Positions 44,628 through 47,044 of a DNA stretch of 47,044 nucleotides are shown here, one piece after another. Position numbers and translations under genes: made by a program. The stretch's first letter is position 1. Each line of letters begins with the position of its first letter. The notes beneath the pieces are model-generated. The model was not told where the DNA came from. It saw only the letters and a list, made by a program, of their open reading frames with translations, and ran no database searches. This DNA comes from an uncultured Bacteroidota bacterium (lineage in GTDB: Bacteria > Bacteroidota > Bacteroidia > Chitinophagales > Chitinophagaceae), in assembly GCA_903862505.1 (NCBI GenBank), contig CAIOYQ010000169.1, forward strand, positions 1-47,044, in the 5' to 3' direction.

Positions 44628-45599
44628 ATGAAGAAAATCAAATATTTCTTTAATACCCACACCCTTCGATTTGAAAAAGCGGAGGTTCCCTTACGTGTGC
44701 GCCTTTTAAAAACCTTTGGATTTGTGCTTGCTTCCTTAATCACTGCCATTATTATTGTACTCCTTATTTTTCAGTACGTAGATTCTCCCAAGGAAAAACT
44801 ATTGCGTCAACAAAATGAATCTTTCAAAGCTAATTATAGTGTTTTGCAAGATCGTGTAAAGCAATTAGAGCTTCAGATGGTTGAATTGGAAAATAGGGAC
44901 AATGACGTATACCGTTCTATTTTTGAAGCTGACCCCATTCCGGATAGTGCAAGGTTAAAACAAATGGAAGCGAAGAAGGAAATACTAAGTATTCAAAATT
45001 TAACGAGTACGGAATTGACCGATAATATGGCCAGTCAGTTGAACCGACTTAGTTTAAGGGTTGCCTTTCAAGACAGTTCTTATGCAGAGATTAATAATAT
45101 GGTAAAAAATAAAGAGAAATTATTAAAAGCCATTCCAGCCATACAGCCAATAAGTAATAAGGACTTAAACAGAATTGGTAGTAGTTTCGGATACAGAACG
45201 GATCCTATTTATAAGAATATAAGAATGCACCAAGGCATGGATTTTACAGCGCCATCGGGTACGCCCATTTATGCGACTGCCGATGGAGTAGTTGAAGCCG
45301 CAGGGTTTAGTCCAGATGGATATGGAAATAAAGTAGTGATTAATCATGGGTTTGGATATCAAACCTTATATGGTCATATGATTAAAGTGAATACACAAAC
45401 TGGACAGTCTGTTAGCAGAGGACAAGTAATTGGATATGTAGGAAGTACAGGAAAAAGTACCGGCCCGCATTGTCATTATGAGGTCATTAAAAGAGGAACG
45501 AAAGTAGATCCCATTTATTATTTCTACAACGACCTTACTCCCGAACAATTTGATCGTATCTTAAAAGCAGCAGCTAACAATAAGCAAAGCTTAGATTAG
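44628..45599 (+). CDS. M23 family metallopeptidase, LytM domain, with N-terminal TM and coiled coil
   Basis: FGYRTDPIYKNIRMHQGMDFTAPSGTPIYATADGVV...GYGNKVVINHGFGYQTLYGHM...GPHCHYEV. Confidence 0.95.
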   Translation: MKKIKYFFNTHTLRFEKAEVPLRVRLLKTFGFVLASLITAIIIVLLIFQYVDSPKEKLLRQQNESFKANYSVLQDRVKQLELQMVELENRDNDVYRSIFEADPIPDSARLKQMEAKKEILSIQNLTSTELTDNMASQLNRLSLRVAFQDSSYAEINNMVKNKEKLLKAIPAIQPISNKDLNRIGSSFGYRTDPIYKNIRMHQGMDFTAPSGTPIYATADGVVEAAGFSPDGYGNKVVINHGFGYQTLYGHMIKVNTQTGQSVSRGQVIGYVGSTGKSTGPHCHYEVIKRGTKVDPIYYFYNDLTPEQFDRILKAAANNKQSLD

Positions 45600-45632
45600 T
45601 GGCATTAAATCTTCGAAAAGACATAGTAGAAT

Positions 45633-46109
45633 TTAGCTGCTATGATCGGATATAATTTTCCAACCATCTTTTGTTTTTCTAAACACCAGGGTGTATACCC
45701 CGTTAAGATCACCTACTGTTCTCTTTAAAAACCATTTGCCAATAATAAAATAATAATTAGTACCTAATGGTTTCATATTTATAATTTCAAACTTCAATTT
45801 ACCCATATGACTAGTATCTGGGTAGCCTTTTTTATAATTGGCCAAGGTATTTTGATAACCATATGTCGGCCCTGATTTTCCAATAAAAACAAGACTATCA
45901 CTTTCTAAATAACCTACCATAAAGGCATCTATATCCCCTTTGTTCCAGGCAGTGATTTGATTGTCAAGGATTGCTTGAATGGCTTTGATATTGGCTTGCT
46001 CTTGTTCATATACAATGGATATATCGCGCGCGCTTTTAGTTGTATTGGTTGTTTGCGCATTCACAATTTGCGACACCAGGACACCTAATAATAAAAGATA
46101 TTTTTTCAT
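45633..46109 (-). CDS. Secreted SnoaL/DUF4440-like NTF2-fold protein
   Basis: Signal peptide MKKYLLLLGVLVSQIVNAQ; ILDNQITAWNKGDIDAFMVGYLESDSLVFIGKSGPTYGYQNTLANYKKGYP...GKWFLKRTVGDLNGVYTLVFRKTKDGWKIISDHSS. Confidence 0.85.
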   Translation of the reverse strand: MKKYLLLLGVLVSQIVNAQTTNTTKSARDISIVYEQEQANIKAIQAILDNQITAWNKGDIDAFMVGYLESDSLVFIGKSGPTYGYQNTLANYKKGYPDTSHMGKLKFEIINMKPLGTNYYFIIGKWFLKRTVGDLNGVYTLVFRKTKDGWKIISDHSS

Positions 46110-46170
46110 ATTGCTTTTTTGAATTGAGTCAAAAGTTAAGATAAATAAATAAATCTCCCTAATTTGTGGC

Positions 46171-46776
46171 ATGAGTTATAAATTGCAATTAAAGCAAGAT
46201 ATTAAATTAGCCCCCTTGTTAAAGGAGGATACCCATATTTTAAAACGCCGAAAGAACACTGCCATTCGTTTAATAGCAAGTATCATCAGTCAACAATTAA
46301 GCACTAAGGTAGCTAAGATTATTTTTGATCGATTTTTGGATTTGTATCAAGGAAAGGAACCTTCTTGTGAGCAAGTGATGGCTATGGATCCTACTGTTTT
46401 AAGAAGTATTGGTTTGAGTAATGCTAAAGTGGCATATGTAAAAAACGTAGCCCAGTTTTTTTTGGATCAAAAAATCACGGATAAGCAATTGTATAAAATG
46501 GAACCTGAAGCTGTAATTGAATTGCTTACTCAGATAAAAGGGGTAGGAAGGTGGACGGTAGAAATGTTACTCATGTTTAGTTTAGGACATGAAAATGTTT
46601 TCGCCGTGGATGATTTGGGTATTCAGCAGGCCATGATTAAACTGTTTAATATTCAATTTGAAACTAAAAAAGATTTACAATTAAAAATGCTAAAGCGTTC
46701 AGAAAAATGGGCACCCTATAAAACCTATGCCTGTTTGCATTTATGGAAATGGAAGGACACAAAAGCGCCCGTATAG
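46171..46776 (+). CDS. HhH-GPD DNA-3-methyladenine glycosylase, AlkA-like
   Basis: IIGQQLS-like IISQQLSTKVA; LTQIKGVGRWTVEMLLMFSLGHENVFAVDDLGIQQ (HhH plus catalytic Asp region). Confidence 0.92.
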   Translation: MSYKLQLKQDIKLAPLLKEDTHILKRRKNTAIRLIASIISQQLSTKVAKIIFDRFLDLYQGKEPSCEQVMAMDPTVLRSIGLSNAKVAYVKNVAQFFLDQKITDKQLYKMEPEAVIELLTQIKGVGRWTVEMLLMFSLGHENVFAVDDLGIQQAMIKLFNIQFETKKDLQLKMLKRSEKWAPYKTYACLHLWKWKDTKAPV

Positions 46777-46806
46777 CGCAGATTTTTATTAGAATAAACT
46801 ATACGG
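46769..46806. repeat. Inverted repeat CCGTATAG-N22-CTATACGG over the alkA-like stop codon
   Basis: Perfect 8-bp arms read directly; left arm contains the TAG stop. Confidence 0.45.
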
Positions 46807-46867
46807 AGTTGCTAGCGGCATTAATGACACTAAACATAGTTCTTGCTAAGCGCTTTAATACGAAGCT

Positions 46868-47044
46868 TTATTTAATCGGAGGATTATGTTGGTAGGTTGG
46901 ATACTGAATGTCGTGGTAAAATGCGTAGGTCCAATTGTTTGGTAAACCTTCCTGCCACCATAATTGTCTCCATTCCATAGCCTTTTTCCCATCCATATCA
47001 TATTTAGCAACAAACTTAGATTTCATTTGTTGTAACTGAGGTGC
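46868..47044 (-). CDS. C-terminal end of an unidentified protein, 5' part beyond the window
   Basis: Reading the reverse complement: APQLQQMKSKFVAKYDMDGKKAMEWRQLWWQEGLPNNWTYAFYHDIQYPTYQHNPPIK*, open to the window edge; not in the ORF track. Confidence 0.6.
   Translation of the reverse strand, partial: APQLQQMKSKFVAKYDMDGKKAMEWRQLWWQEGLPNNWTYAFYHDIQYPTYQHNPPIK

Noticed and set aside
1-47044. CRISPR arrays, tRNA/rRNA genes, insertion sequences, defence islands
   Set aside because: No spaced direct repeats, tRNA-like cloverleaf, transposase or known defence proteins recognised on reading; a formal scan was not possible.

Overview
AT-rich bacterial chromosome segment, most likely Bacteroidota and Chitinophagaceae-like. 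The grounds are TAnnTTTG-type -7 promoter boxes, a PorZ-like type IX secretion protein, the futalosine menaquinone enzyme MqnC, the long form of IspG, a DUF5606-like protein and a SusC-plug-like motif. It is densely coding, with about 37 full or partial CDSs. Housekeeping genes include serS (5' truncated), mqnC, gcvT, ssb, ispG, tsaB, rpoN, gatB and alaS. The rest are envelope, stress, peptidase and transport genes. I saw no rRNA, tRNA, CRISPR array, transposase, prophage or obvious genomic island. No large novel system stands out. The best leads are: (1) a PadR/tandem-PspC module with a perfect 12-bp inverted repeat placed as an operator; (2) an ArsR plus tandem-rhodanese operon in which neither protein contains a cysteine; (3) a class D beta-lactamase-like lipoprotein that has lost its catalytic motifs; (4) a NagZ-like GH3 / serine beta-lactamase fusion that overlaps a porZ-like gene by 1 nt; (5) a secreted PDZ protein with an isolated TonB-plug-like segment; (6) a 10-bp inverted repeat around a promoter between alaS and an M23 peptidase gene; (7) apparent leaderless promoters on comB and gatB. 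All calls come from reading the sequence and the ORF track; no database search was run.
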